A program made the translations under genes and the position numbers. A stretch of DNA of 64,000 nucleotides from Dendrobium chrysotoxum (Eukaryota > Streptophyta > Magnoliopsida > Asparagales > Orchidaceae). Positions 24,431 through 35,759 of the stretch are shown piece by piece (position 1 is the first letter of the stretch; every line of letters starts with the position of its first letter). Under the pieces are notes generated by a model. That model worked only from the letters and a program-made list of their open reading frames with translations. It ran no database searches and was not told where the DNA came from. The stretch is taken from positions 3,906,001 to 3,970,000 of the forward strand of contig CM034303.1 of NCBI GenBank assembly GCA_019925795.1. Reading direction: 5' to 3'.

Positions 24431-26432
24431 TTGAGGTAACAATCAGGTTATCCTATTTCCTTCAACCCAAAGAATTTTTAAGGTAGCAAAATTAATAGGA
24501 TTGAATGTTCATGTCCTAAGGCTAGCTATCAGTTGTGTACGTTCATTTAAATTTTATGCAATACTCTAGTTGTTGGTTCTTCGGAGAAAGTCTTAGGATG
24601 TGACTAGAATTTTACCAATTCTTTTGACTAATTAATAAGTATTTTGGATCTTCTTTCCTTACTAAATACTATTGAAATTGTTTATTGTTGAATCATACTT
24701 ATTGAGTTGAAATAGGCTGTTTAGTCTGAGACCCTTACATATACTATATATGAAAGGAAAGTAGAGGGAAGAGAAAATAAAAAGTGGATGGACCATGAGA
24801 GGTTCCATATTGAAATAATGCTCTTTACTTACAATGCTTAGAACAATTTTCATTAAAGGAAAAACGAACAAAAATTGGACAAAAAAAAGGCTTTCTCCCT
24901 CCTACTTCCCTCTTTTTCCTCTCCCTTCTCTCCCTCTTCTACTCCCGGTTTCCTTCTGGCCAAGCAAGAGAGTGAGGAGTGAGGGAGGCAATGCAGGGAT
25001 ATTTATAATAAAATATATTTAAAAACACTGTTAGTGGTCTAGCACCACAGCGCTTAGACTCAGCACTGCATGTCGAATTCAAAGTTACTGTAGAACAGAG
25101 ACGCCAACTCCGTAGTGGCAGTTTTTGGCATCGTTGTGCTCTCAAACTTAGCGTCGCAGCGCTCGCTAGCACAACGCTAAAGTGCTCTAGTTCAATTTAG
25201 TTCCAGTTTATTTGAAACACATTTGTATTTTTGGATTATTACATTATTAATATTATTATAAACTTTTCAAATTTTTTATTTCTTGTTGACAAATTTGACT
25301 TTTGATATCAAAGCATGGTCTAAATTCTCCATATTTGCATTTAAGATATAAGTTTATAATATTTCACATAAATTATATAGCAATTTTATATTTATATGCT
25401 TTATAAAATTATTTTATAAGTTATTAAAAACTAAAAAAAGATATAAACATATTAAAATATAAACACAAACAACAACAACATCAAACCTTTATCTCACTAT
25501 GTAGGGTCAGCTATTGAATCATTTTCTCCTTTGTATCTTATTAAGAATTAGATTCTCGTTTACATCTAATAAAAAATATAATTTCTAATGCATTCTAACT
25601 ACGTCTTTTTAGGTTTACCTCTACCTTTCTTAGCATAGGTCAAATATAATACATCTACTTTCCTAGTCGGGTCATTGGAAGACAGACATTTTATGTGAGC
25701 AAACCAACTAAGACGTCTCTCTCTAATCTCATTTGCTATTAGAGCTTCTCCAACCTTTTCACGAATATATTTGTTTTGCATTCTGTTTTTATGAGTGAAG
25801 CCACTCATCCACCTGAGCATCTTCATCTCTGCCCCAAAAATGTAAAATAATATTTTCATTACTTTTTTGCATGGGTTATATGTGAATGAGATTTAATCAG
25901 AAGTAGTGAGCTCTTGGAGTTGAATACTTCTGCTTGTAGTTATGAAAGATCAAGTACAAGAAGCTAGAAGCTTGTCAAGATAAAATTGAGAAATTTAATT
26001 TGCTAGTGAGAAAAATTAAAATCTTTATAAGAAACTTGATTCACCTTTGCTCCTAAGGTACTGAGGTCTTTCAGCTTGTTTTTCTTGCTGTCAAATAAGC
26101 TCTTCAGCTTAAAACTACTTTCTTGAAGACAAAATTGGACACAAGGAGTATAAAGCTACAAATTGACATGCAAGTAAAACAAAGCTCTAGTAAAAGAACA
26201 ATCTTTAATTAAACACGAAATTGATGAGCTCTTGAAGCTCAAGAGCATTTTCATATTATATACAAATGAAGCTCTACAAGGGGTATGTGTAGTTAAATGA
26301 AATGGGAACTTCTACAAGAATAAGCTTAGTGTGTTTTTCCAAGGCTTTGATCCCTTGAGCTCAGTATTTGTGTGAAATGTGTGTGTGTGAGAGAGAGAGA
26401 GAGTTCATGGGCGATATATTCATACTCTTGAG
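24431..26432. mobile_element. 2-kb insertion in hexokinase C intron 7
   Basis: Copies A and B read GTTGAGGGTTCCTTCAAGTT continuously at about 2914 and 8037. In copy C the same words are split by about 2.0 kb. The insert contains a GC-richer block with GCGTCGCAGCGCTCGC (about 25140) and a - strand LINE fragment. Termini and class are not clear; it may be nested or composite. Confidence 0.65.
25460..25860 (-). mobile_element. RTE LINE 3' fragment, - strand
   Basis: The frame 25599-25859 on the - strand encodes EMKMLRWMSGFTHKNR, REKVGEALIANEIRE and YAKKGRGKPKKT, the C-terminal region of the RTE open reading frame. The low end (about 25465-25480) carries the (CAA)n complement of the (TTG)n tail. 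It is 5'-truncated and sits inside the insertion in intron 7 of hexokinase C. Confidence 0.85.
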
Positions 26433-26953
26433 ATCTTCCTTCAAGTTCATGTGCTCCTTGACATGCACCTTCACATGCTAGCTTATTTTTTATTGCCAAA
26501 TATAGGCATGTTGTGAAGATTAAAATTCTGATTGGGATTTGAATGAGCAAAGAAAGGATTATAGTTTATATTCTTTCTCCCAATTAAGAGTTCTAATAAA
26601 TAAAATAAAATAATTATTTTAATTGTGAATTGAAGAAAATATATAGTATAAATGCTATAATTTATTTAAAACTTCATATTTTCTAAGTGCAAATGTTTAG
26701 AATAGTGTATTCATGTTTTATTCCATGTTTTATCATACTTATATTTCATATTTATGAGTTAATCCCACTAGATAAGAAAATAAGATTGAGGCGGTTATCT
26801 TCTTCCAGGACCCCACATATGTCTTCCATGCATCATGATACATCAGCAGATCTCAGAGCAGTGGCGAGGAAGTTAAAGGATATATTGGAGGTACTTAACT
26901 TTCTTCTATTAAAAAAATTATTCTGTGTGGACACCGGACGTCATCCGGAGGTG

Positions 26954-27038
26954 AATCAGAGCACGCCACGTCACCTCTTTACTGCGTACCACGGATGTGT
27001 ACTCGTTGTGTATCAGGTGACATGATGGGCTCTGATTT
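26954..27038. repeat. Short foldback sequence in intron 8 of hexokinase C
   Basis: Counterpart of 3440-3522 and 8566-8649. The arms are best preserved here: AATCAGAGCACGCCACGTCA against the complement of TGACATGATGGGCTCTGATT. Confidence 0.58.
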
Positions 27039-28121
27039 TAGAATTTTGAGACCCATCGTGATCACTTTTGATCCGAATATCCTAGTGTAGAACTTTTCCC
27101 AAGATAAAATTGGTTCAGGTAGTTGATATCTTCTATTTGGCTTCATTATTTCAGATTACAAATACCTCCTTCAAGACCCGAAAAATGGTGATCGAGCTCT
27201 GTGACATCATTGTGAAGCGCGGTGCTCGATTATCAGCAGCTGGTATGGTTGGTATTCTTAAGAAGCAGGGAAGGGATTCTGGAGAGCAGAGAACTGTGAT
27301 TGCTTTGGATGGTGGTCTGTTTGAGCACTATACCTTATTCAGAGAGTGCTTAAAAGGCTCACTTGTAGAGATTCTTGGCACAGAAGTTGCTTCCTCTGTG
27401 ATCATCACACATGCCAATGATGGCTCAGGCATTGGGGCTGCTCTAATTGCTGCTTCAAACTCCCAATATTCTGAGGTGGAGACTTCTTAGTATTCTTTGA
27501 AGAAAAATTGAATCAGAATATCCTTATCAAATTCATGATTATGATGAATTTTAAATACATTTGAGTTACTTTAAGATAAGTGCATGACATGTTTTCATTG
27601 CTCATTCATATGTTGCCCTCATCTCAAAGAAAATCCAACAGTAAATTCTGAAAATCGTTGGATTTGCTTTGAGATGCGCAAGAAACATATTTTGATTTCT
27701 TATTCATGTGCTGCACTAATTTTAAAGCAATTTTCGTAGTTTTGAGACTCGTCATGATCATAAATTCAATAAGGACATTTTGATCCAATATTTTTTTTTT
27801 GTATATTTTTCAATTTTGTTTTATTTTTCTCTTTCACATTTTGTTCCACATATTCCCTCATTTTTGTTGAGGAGTGTAACATATCATATAGGAAGCATTT
27901 ACTATATTGTAATGAAGCAGCTGAGGAGCTGAGCTTTCAATATGTAGAATTATAGTAAAAGAGGAGCTGTGAGGCAGTTTGTAAAATTATGCCATTGTAC
28001 TCTTTCATTTATTCAAAATGCCTATCCAAATAATTGGAAAAGGGCTAATGATGATGAATAATGTTAGATCACTATATGTTTGAGATCTGCATTTTTTTTT
28101 ATTTGGATTATTTTTTTTCCT

Positions 28122-28353
28122 AAAACGGCGGCCTCCCGATGACCCGGTTAGGAAAGTAGAGGTCTTAGATTTGACTTATGTTAAGAAAGGTAGAGGTAGA
28201 CCTAAAAAGACTTGGTTAGAAAATTAGAAATGATCTTTCTTTATTAGATTTAAACAAGAATTTGACTTTTAATAGGACACAATGGAGAAAAAGGATTCAT
28301 GTAGCCGACCCCACGTAGTGGGATAAAGGCTTGATGTTGTTGTTGTTGTTGTT
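28122..28353 (+). mobile_element. 5'-truncated RTE LINE with 17-bp target duplication
   Basis: This encodes LTYVKKGRGRPKKTWLEN and WRKRIHVADPT, then GGGATAAAGGCTTGATG and a (TTG)n end. It is flanked by GGATTATTTTTTTTCCT (28105-28121) and GGATAATTTTTTTTCCT (28354-28370). Copies A and B have the uninterrupted site, so it entered copy C alone. Confidence 0.92.
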
Positions 28354-28506
28354 GGATAATTTTTTTTCCTGACATATTTTTATTTGGATTGAAGAAAGTG
28401 AATGGAGTTAAATAAATTATAATATTTTCTAAAGTAAATAAAATTGTAATTATTAATTAATTATAAAAATTTTGTTTTATTAATCTTAAATAAATTTAAT
28501 AATTTA

Positions 28507-28719
28507 GGGCTTATGATTCATTTGAGATGACTGCAATTTTTTTAAAATATACTTGTAAAGTTATTGTGAAGAATTTTTTTTTTCTTTAAAATTGGTATAG
28601 AAAGCAACTACTTAACACAAAAATTTATTGAAAATAGTGAAAAAACAATGGCTAAATAAAAATTGTGGTTACAATCTAAAATACAAAGCAAAAAAAAAAA
28701 AGTTGTCCCAAACGAAACC
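28507..28719. mobile_element. Long MITE relative, copy C 3' flank
   Basis: Counterpart of 4383-4581. TTA flanks are at 28504-28506 and 28720-28722, and the right end is GTTGTCCCAAACGAAACC. Confidence 0.65.
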
Positions 28720-28937
28720 TTAGTAGTATAAACACTTAGAAGTAAAGTTAAAATCCGCACTTTGAATTTTATCTTCCAATGTGGATGAATCTTTTCAAAA
28801 AATGCCAATAAAAATATATTAGTTAAGGGATGCTCTTTAGATAAATTGAAATATAGAAACAAGCTTTCTTACCTCTTAAAGAATTCCATACAAAGAGAAA
28901 CATTCAACATTACATGATATGTTTGTCTATAGGTGCA

Positions 28938-29397
28938 ATGATGAAGAAAGTGATTTGGTAGGTTATATGTTGAGATAGTACAAATGTAAAATTTTGTACA
29001 ATTCAACCTTCCTCATTAAAAAAAAATGATTGACTTTGGTAGAACTAGAGATTGTTGTGAAGAAATTAGGCACAGTTCTCCTAGCAAAGAAGGCATGAAC
29101 AGCTTCCACCACTCACATTTTTATCATAGTTTTTTTTTTTAAATTTTAATTTGGATAAGATTCGCCTAAGCGGGTTGCCTTAACCGCATGTGATCGGTAA
29201 CAGAAAAAGCCCCAAGGCCGGTCCTATCCCTGTCTGGGGAGATGCCAACCGTCTCTCCTTTCTACGAACACTAATAGAACATTATAAACTTCTGGTTATA
29301 TCCAAGCATGGAGATCAATATGATTCAACAAATTGAACTAGCAATCTTTCAACAACAACAACAACAACAACAATAAAAAGGATAATTTAACTTGACT
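28938..29397. mobile_element. Copy C-specific insertion of unknown class
   Basis: In copies A and B the words TATAGCTACAATGATG and ATAGGTTTAAAAGAACTA are adjacent (about 4932-4965). In copy C they are about 460 bp apart. The insert contains CCCCAAGGCCGGTCCTATCC (about 29211) and a (CAA)n run at about 29350-29371. I do not recognise it. Confidence 0.5.
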
Positions 29398-29689
29398 ACC
29401 ATAGGTTTAAAAGAACTAGTATTTAGATATTATGGAGTCTATATAAAATTTTAATTTCATTTTTTTTCTTAGGAACTCATTTGACATTCCAAATTAGGGA
29501 TTCGATCATTAAGATAGCTGGATGATATGTAGTTCTAAGAGAAATATCAAGAAGTTGTTTGTTAGCCTTGGCTTTTTTATATGAAATTTTTTATTAGCAT
29601 CCCTAGTAATATGTTTTCTCACATGGAATTTCTACTAGATCCAAATAAATCACCCTTATCCTAGCCCTAAACTCTAACTCCGTTATCAT

Positions 29690-29995
29690 ACGGGTCAAAA
29701 TATTTGATCCGAATTTTTCTCGACCTGAATTACCTAACGCAAACCCAAACTATTTATTATATAGATTATGCAATATTTTATATTAACATGACAAATTTAA
29801 CCCGAAAATAATATGCTTAACTCAAAATAGGATTTTAGTCAAGTTATTTCAAAATTTCAAGTCTACCAGAACCCAACCAGAAAATTAATCGGGTCAAGAT
29901 TTCATCCATGAACCCGACCCGAATAATAATTGAGTCAACCCGAACCAGAATTTTTTGAGTTGGGTGTAGTTAGGATTGTCAGGTTGGATCATTTA
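29690..29995. repeat. CCCGACCCGAA-type dispersed repeat
   Basis: Repeated GGGTCAA / AACCCGACCCGAA / CAACCCGAACC words end in GTCAGGTTGGATCATTTATT and GACACTCC. Related sequences occur at 35760-35920, 48186-48545 and 56334-56385. They resemble non-coding DNA-transposon remnants common in plants; the class is not certain. Confidence 0.6.
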
Positions 29996-30069
29996 TTGAC
30001 ACTCCTACCTAGCCCTCTATTAAGTGGTTTAAATTAGAAGCTATTATCCTTCTCTTCATCTAACAAATG

Positions 30070-30569
30070 NNNNNNNNNNNNNNNNNNNNNNNNNNNNNNN
30101 NNNNNNNNNNNNNNNNNNNNNNNNNNNNNNNNNNNNNNNNNNNNNNNNNNNNNNNNNNNNNNNNNNNNNNNNNNNNNNNNNNNNNNNNNNNNNNNNNNNN
30201 NNNNNNNNNNNNNNNNNNNNNNNNNNNNNNNNNNNNNNNNNNNNNNNNNNNNNNNNNNNNNNNNNNNNNNNNNNNNNNNNNNNNNNNNNNNNNNNNNNNN
30301 NNNNNNNNNNNNNNNNNNNNNNNNNNNNNNNNNNNNNNNNNNNNNNNNNNNNNNNNNNNNNNNNNNNNNNNNNNNNNNNNNNNNNNNNNNNNNNNNNNNN
30401 NNNNNNNNNNNNNNNNNNNNNNNNNNNNNNNNNNNNNNNNNNNNNNNNNNNNNNNNNNNNNNNNNNNNNNNNNNNNNNNNNNNNNNNNNNNNNNNNNNNN
30501 NNNNNNNNNNNNNNNNNNNNNNNNNNNNNNNNNNNNNNNNNNNNNNNNNNNNNNNNNNNNNNNNNNNNN
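30070..30569. other. Assembly gap (500 N)
   Basis: Exactly 500 N, closing the contig with hexokinase C. Confidence 0.98.
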
Positions 30570-30679
30570 TACTATACATTTACTTTCTTCTTATGATTCA
30601 ATAAAATGCAAAAAGGAAATATCACAATCAGAGATGAAGTTTAATAGGAAAAAATTTTATTTTAAAAGGTGGGAATGCA

Positions 30680-30830
30680 GCTGAAGGGAGGAAGTTGCAA
30701 ATATTTGAGAAGGGAAAAGCCTGATGAGGTAAAAGAGCTCGGTACTTATTCATGTGCAGCAGGTCATGAAGAAGAGAGGTCGAAAGTGAAAAAGTAAATC
30801 TGAAAGACAAGTTTGTTGTATCCGGCATTT
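30680..30830. repeat. Direct repeat, first copy (second at 33780-33930)
   Basis: Both copies contain GCTGAAGGGAGGAAG, AAAGCCTGA, ACTTATTCATGTG and CAGGTC(A/G)TGAAG in the same order. They are about 3.1 kb apart in the same orientation. No protein match is recognised in either strand. Confidence 0.7.
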
Positions 30831-33112
30831 TCTAACTTGGATGAAAGCCAACTGATGACAGTTCTAGGAAGTAATCTAAGCAGTAAAACATTGGGTCAGG
30901 ATTATATCTTTTCCATCTTAAGACTAAGTTATAAATGTTTGCGACATCCTATACAAATGTGTTTTGCATTCTGTTATATATTCCACAACATCATGAGTTG
31001 GAGGAAGATGATTTAATCTGAATGTGTATTGCACTCGGCTTTATTCAACCATTTCATATTCAACGAGAGACTATGCAGGATATCGAAGGAAAGTAGTTTG
31101 ATGTTTTATTTAAAAATCTTTCTTTGATAAGTTTGATGATTTTAGAATATGGAGATACATGGTGCAAGGTCTGCAATATGGATGAACAGTGTAAATCTGA
31201 TCTCCAATCTAAAGAAATTTGTATTGAAATATTTTAGGGAGTGAGAAATTCTTCCACTTGTTTGTTCTTGGTTAATAATTGAACTGGTGCTAGGTTAAGT
31301 TGAAAGAGTTGTCCTGGATCCCTTCTAAGCTCAATAGTTTGAAGATAGAAGACGTTGGGTGGTTAAATTTGAATTATTGTAGCATTTCAGATTATATTCC
31401 CTTTAAAATTTATAGGTATCTCACAATGAAAGCACCATATATCTTTCTCGAAATGATCAAACAGCAAGACTCCAAATTTAATGCATCAATTCGAGCTATT
31501 TTATATTGATATCAATTGATAATAAGTAGAGGTAAATAAAAGTCAACTACATTTATATTTTTCATGAAAAAAATTAATAGAAGAAATGAAGCAAAAACAA
31601 ACATCATCTTGATACAGAAAAAAAATTTCTCACTTGCTCATCACTAATCCAAGAACAGTTTTGCTAATTTGAATATTTAATCCAACTTTATAAAATGATA
31701 ACTTGAGGACAATTCAAAGAAAATATTCCAAAAGCAAACCTCTAATTAACTTATCTCAAATACATTATTAAAAAAAAAACTTTGGGGAAAAAATTTTGAT
31801 TTCATTAAAGCTATATTATAAAAAAATATAGCTTTCGGGAATAGCACCGAACCCCAAATAGTCGGAAGTCTATCCACATAGTATTTGTTTAATAATTTAT
31901 TATCAAATGTTAATAAAAAATAAGATTAGATTTTTCATCTATTTATGTAGATATTTTCTTAATATTTTCATCATATTTATACCAGTATACTTCTAGTAAG
32001 ATAAATAGCTTTTGAAATACACAGAATAAAATAAAATTATATTATGATATAAAATAAATTATCAAAAAGCAATTTAATGATTATTAAATAAGCATTTTAT
32101 CGATCTCTTAGCGAGCAACTTGATAAATATAGAATGAGCATGTTTATGAACATAAATGAAGATGTAAGTTAATTTCAAATTTGTTTATTTATATGTTGAG
32201 TTTATAAATTTTATTCATACTTGTTTAATTATCTAAATAAACTAACATAGGAGATCCCTCAATGAGCAAGTATTCAATTATCCCATTTGGTCCACTCCCT
32301 AAAGAGTAGAATCACATTACAAAGATAATTTGGGGTCATGTGGTTCATGTAGATTATGGCTCTCATGGATTTTGGCCATATCTACCATGTTTAAGCAAGA
32401 TTGAAGAGTGGATGAATAATACATGATTGAATGGACATTTGGTACATGACGCATGATAATGTTGAAAAGTTTTCATTTGAGAGAAGAATGATGACTAATA
32501 TAAAGAACTCTAATGTTTTCGATTAAAATTAAGTTTAACTACAAATGTATATAATCAATCTTTGGTCGTCCTTGGATTCTCTCCATAACAAATGGTATCA
32601 AATCCTAATGTCGATCCAAGGGAATCAATTCACACGTTCAAAGGAAAGCATGCATTCTTATAAGCATTATCAAAAGCATACTTCAGCATACCAAAAGCTT
32701 CACCAGCAAACTCTATCAAAAGCAAGATAGTATTTTCTATGCGTGAAAGAAGGTATGCAATTAAGTCACATTTGAATCAGTTTAATTTGAATTATTTTTT
32801 CTTATACATGAAAAAAACTAATGTAATTGTGGATGATGAGGAATATATTTTATTACTCTTTATCTACCTCTTATAAGCACTCTCATTACGTTTATGATAA
32901 AAGCAATTAAAAAGGCTTAGCTTCACAACAACGACATAAAAAAAGGTGTACAAGGAGCTGGAGTATTTAAAAACTTTTAACACACATATCATAAATTTTA
33001 ATTAAACCATTTCAAAACTTTTAAAAAGTACAACATCAATTGTTTAAAATGCGCGCACATAGAGGGAGATATGAAAAGATAGAAAAGATAGAATAAGTGA
33101 ATAAAAACTTAC
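30831..33112. other. AT-rich interval without a recognised gene
   Basis: I see no family match. A + strand stretch at about 31295-31420 (LKELSWIPSKLNSLKIEDVG, preceded by a TAG acceptor-like site) could be an exon of an unrecognised gene, but nothing around it supports this. Confidence 0.4.
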
Positions 33113-33162
33113 TTTGTAGAAGCAAAAACAGTGTCCAATGCTTCTCTATCTCGAAAAGCAAC
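33113..33162 (-). pseudogene. Possible isolated UDP-glucose 4-epimerase exon
   Basis: On the - strand a 50-nt stretch between CAG and GTAAGT reads VAFRDREALDTVFASTK. It resembles the VDLRDKxALEKxFxxTK segment of plant UDP-glucose 4-epimerases (UDP-Glc/UDP-Gal interconversion), just before FDAVIHFAG. No neighbouring exon is recognised on either side, so this is at best a gene remnant. The match is short and from memory of the family only. Confidence 0.35.
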
Positions 33163-33779
33163 CTGAAAAAATAAAACAAAATTTACTGTGAAATTCATAT
33201 TGAAGCATAAATTCAAGAAACAATCATCCAAAGATATATAAATTATGCCAAGATGACAATGGAGGATATTCACCGGCTCAAATGGCATGAAGCCCAGAAC
33301 AATGCAATTAATAAAAGTAATCTAGTATACAACATTCACTCAGCAGTTTTAAATAGAAGAGCATGCAATATTACCCTTGGCATTGTTGAGAAAGGAGACC
33401 AAGTTGCGTGTCGGTTGTTAAACAACAGCGCATAAGATTCCAGCAATATAATAAATGAAATGCATCTTGGAACAAAAAAAAAATAGCTGGAATGGATTTT
33501 TTTTACTTACAAGGAATTTGGTGACCCATACAATTTAAGTTGTTTGTCTATAGAATATCAGATTGGCAAATATTATTTGTTTAGTTAACATTTGATATGG
33601 TAAAACAAAATTTTGTTTTAATAGAAAGAATTTTTTATTTTAATAGGTGGTAATGGAGCATGTGGGTCAGGCCTAGAGAAGTGGACAAATTTTCAATAAG
33701 CTTGTGTTTGAAGGATGAACTGGTAACACAAGGTGAAGCTGAGGGATCTTATAAATGGATGGCCCAAGGGTCCATTCTA

Positions 33780-33930
33780 TCTGCTGAAGGGAGGAAGGTG
33801 TTAAGCTTTGAGCAGAAAAGCCTGAGGAGGGAAATGGGCTAAGAACTTATTCATGTGGAGCAGGTCGTGAAGAGGAGAGGTCAAGAAAGAAAAATTAAAT
33901 GTGAAAGAGAAGTTCGTTGTATTTGGCGAA
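33780..33930. repeat. Direct repeat, second copy (first at 30680-30830)
   Basis: See 30680-30830. It lies just upstream of the ~500-bp repeat that begins near 34040. Confidence 0.7.
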
Positions 33931-34039
33931 CCCGATCAACTTGGCAATGGGTGGTGCTCATCCAGAGACAAAACGACAATGCCGAAGAAGAAATAAAGTA
34001 TGCAAAATAAGAGAATGCGGACATATAAATGATACATAA

Positions 34040-34530
34040 ATGACCAAATTGCAAAACCTAGAAAAAAATTAAGCAGGAATTTAGGCGTTTAAAGAGAAGA
34101 AAAAATTCTCATTTTTTGAGAGAGGCAATAGCGTAGAAAGGGGGCTTCAGTGAGCGGACGAGGCAAGTAAAAAGAACTGGGAATAAGGTTAAGAGAAACC
34201 ACAAATATTGAAAAAAAACTCACTTTGGGATGTTTGATATCCGACGAGCAAAACAGTCGCGTGTATAGACATTTTATCTGCGAGCAAATGCAATTTTATA
34301 CAAAGGGAATACGACATTTCGTGTAGGATGTGTTTTGTGTAGGGATGTGTTGATAGGAAGAAGAAATAAAGATAATGTTTCACAAGCAGATGAAGACATG
34401 TCGTTAGGGAGAAGAATGTATAGTATATAGTTAACAAAATTAGCGATGGATATTAAGTTAAGTTTTTTAACCAATAGTCACGATGATGTATCGGGAGAAT
34501 CACAAGCGACACTTTAATAATAGTATAAAT
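34040..34530. repeat. ~500-bp direct repeat left of the LOG fragment
   Basis: Its partner is 35160-35700. Shared words include GCAAAACCTA, AGCAGGAATTTAG, GGGGGCTTC, CGAGGCAAGTAAAAA, GATGGATATTAAGTTAA and GGGAGAATCACAAGC. On the - strand both carry a possible first exon: ATG at 34317 (MSYSLCIKLHLLADK) here and ATG at 35520 (MANSLCIKFHLLARK) in the partner, each running to a GTGAGT donor (exons 34224-34317 and 35429-35520). The peptide of the partner is rich in K, R and S, as in organelle targeting sequences. No continuation is recognised. Confidence 0.65.
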
Positions 34531-34687
34531 ATACATGTATTTTTCACAAATGTTTAGCTTAATAAACATAATTGAATTAAAATAAATCGAAGTCAAAAAA
34601 ATTGCCATGTACTCGGCGAGCAGAACGTGCGTCAAATTAAATTTATGAATAGATATTTACCATAAGAAGTATCAATTAGTTTAATTA

Positions 34688-35089
34688 ATGAAAGTACTGC
34701 ACGGACTTAAAAAAATTTGTTTAGAAGGATTGGAGAAAAAACGTCAGGAAATTGGAGAAAGCAGCGGAACAGAATATGAAGAAATCAGTGATAAGAAATC
34801 AGAAAGGTTTAGAAGGATATGCGTTTTCTGTGGGAGTAGAGCAGGGAAAAGGCCTTCTTTCAGTGCTGCAGCTCTTGAGCTTGGCAAAGTACTGGTCAGA
34901 AATAAAAAAAACTTACCAACTTTAGCTTCATTGCTCTTACGATCTGTGCATTTTATGCATTTTAATATTTATTAATAAAATGGCATTCTGTCTTCAGTTT
35001 GGTAGGAAGAAAATTTGATTTATGGTGGTGCGAGTATAGGTCTCATGAGTTTGATTTCTGAAACAGTCTTTGATGGAGAGCAAAAATAG
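34688..35089 (+). pseudogene. LOG-family fragment (cytokinin riboside 5'-monophosphate phosphoribohydrolase)
   Basis: LOG enzymes release active cytokinin bases from their riboside monophosphates. Exon 1 (34688-34894) encodes an unusual 43-residue leader and then RRICVFCGSRAGKRPSF and SAAALELGKVL, the family N-terminus (KRICVFCGSSxG). Exon 2 (35006-35089) encodes LIYGGASIGLMSLISETVFD, matching DLVYGGGSIGLMGLIS, and runs into TAG at 35087. The later exons with the PGGYGTLEE catalytic/phosphate motif and the Arg/Glu pair are absent from the following sequence. The second G of YGGG is A here. The junction VL|EENLIYGG is about three residues shorter than usual. It is therefore a 5' gene fragment, probably dead. 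Confidence 0.8.
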
Positions 35090-35159
35090 AAATTCTTTAT
35101 TTTTATTTAAATATTTAAATTCAGGTATGTAAAACAAGATAATGCAAACATAGAAATGC

Positions 35160-35700
35160 AGATTCCTAAATTGCAAAACCTAAAAAACTTTCAAGCAGGA
35201 ATTTAGCTCTTAAAAGGGAAGCAAAAACTTTAATTTTTTGAGAGAAGGAATCATGGAGAAAGTTGGTTTCGGTGAGGAAACCCTAGAAAACTTTCAAGTA
35301 GGAATTTAAGTCTTAAAAGGGAAGAAAAACCTTTAATTGTTTGAGAGAATGAATCACGGAACAAGGGGGCTTCGGTAAGCGTCCGAGGCAAGTAAAAAAA
35401 ACTGGAAAAAAATTTAAGAGAAACTCACCTTGGATGTTTGCTATCCGGCGAGCAAAAGATTCGCTTGAATAAACATTTCCTTGCGAGCAGATGAAATTTT
35501 ATGCAAAGGGAATTCGCCATTTCGTGTAGGGATGCGTCGATACTGAAAAGAAATAAGGAATGCCCATTTCGCGAGTAGACGAAGACTCTTCGTTACGAAG
35601 AAGATACAAAAATATTAACGATGGATATTAAGTTAAAGGTTTTTTTAACCGACGACCAGGATGATGTATTGGGAGAATCACAAGCCACACTTTAATAGTA
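35160..35700. repeat. ~500-bp direct repeat right of the LOG fragment
   Basis: Partner of 34040-34530. Inside it the block GAAAACTTTCAAG(T/C)AGGAATTTA is itself duplicated (about 35183 and 35287). The two units bracket the LOG fragment in the same orientation. Confidence 0.7.
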
Positions 35701-35721
35701 GTATAGATATAGTAGTAGTAG

Positions 35722-35728
<7 letters not shown>

Positions 35729-35757
<29 letters not shown>
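35729..35757. repeat. Compound (TA)n(TG)n microsatellite
   Basis: A short TA run passes into a TG run at the right edge of the repeat that follows the LOG fragment. Confidence 0.9.
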
Positions 35758-35759
35758 AA

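Larger units (their letters stand above)
15617..27490 (+). pseudogene. Hexokinase copy C, full set of nine exons with frame lesions
   Basis: Exons are 15617-15888, 21990-22140, 22230-22412, 23302-23375, 23489-23644, 23872-23969, 24171-24302, 26809-26890 and 27155-27490. Exon 1 is GC-rich and encodes MRKVVLGTAVAFVAAGCAVA followed by a hydrophobic run and basic residues, the anchor of type B plant hexokinases, then ETPISKL and NLPTG. The exon 1/2 junction restores G-Y-EKGLFYALDLGG. Intact, it would give about 494 residues, the family norm. Lesions: exon 2 has one extra T in the GGTNF codons and one C too few in SIPPH, with a TGA at 22096; exon 4 lacks one G; exon 6 lacks one base; exon 7 has one extra C. 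Intron 1 is about 6.1 kb and intron 7 carries a 2-kb insertion. Exons 1, 3, 5, 8 and 9 are clean. Four of the five lesions are in homopolymers, so base errors in the assembly remain possible. Confidence 0.85.

Noticed and set aside
24939..25172. Short - strand frame in the intron 7 insertion
   Set aside because: No family match, and it lies within a transposon-derived insertion.
30034..30684. Open frames across the second N run
   Set aside because: Same artefact; no recognisable residues outside the gap.
32585..32610. TGGTATCAAATCC as a retroelement primer-binding site
   Set aside because: It resembles the initiator-tRNA site TGGTATCAGAGC only in part, and no LTR or gag frame is found nearby.
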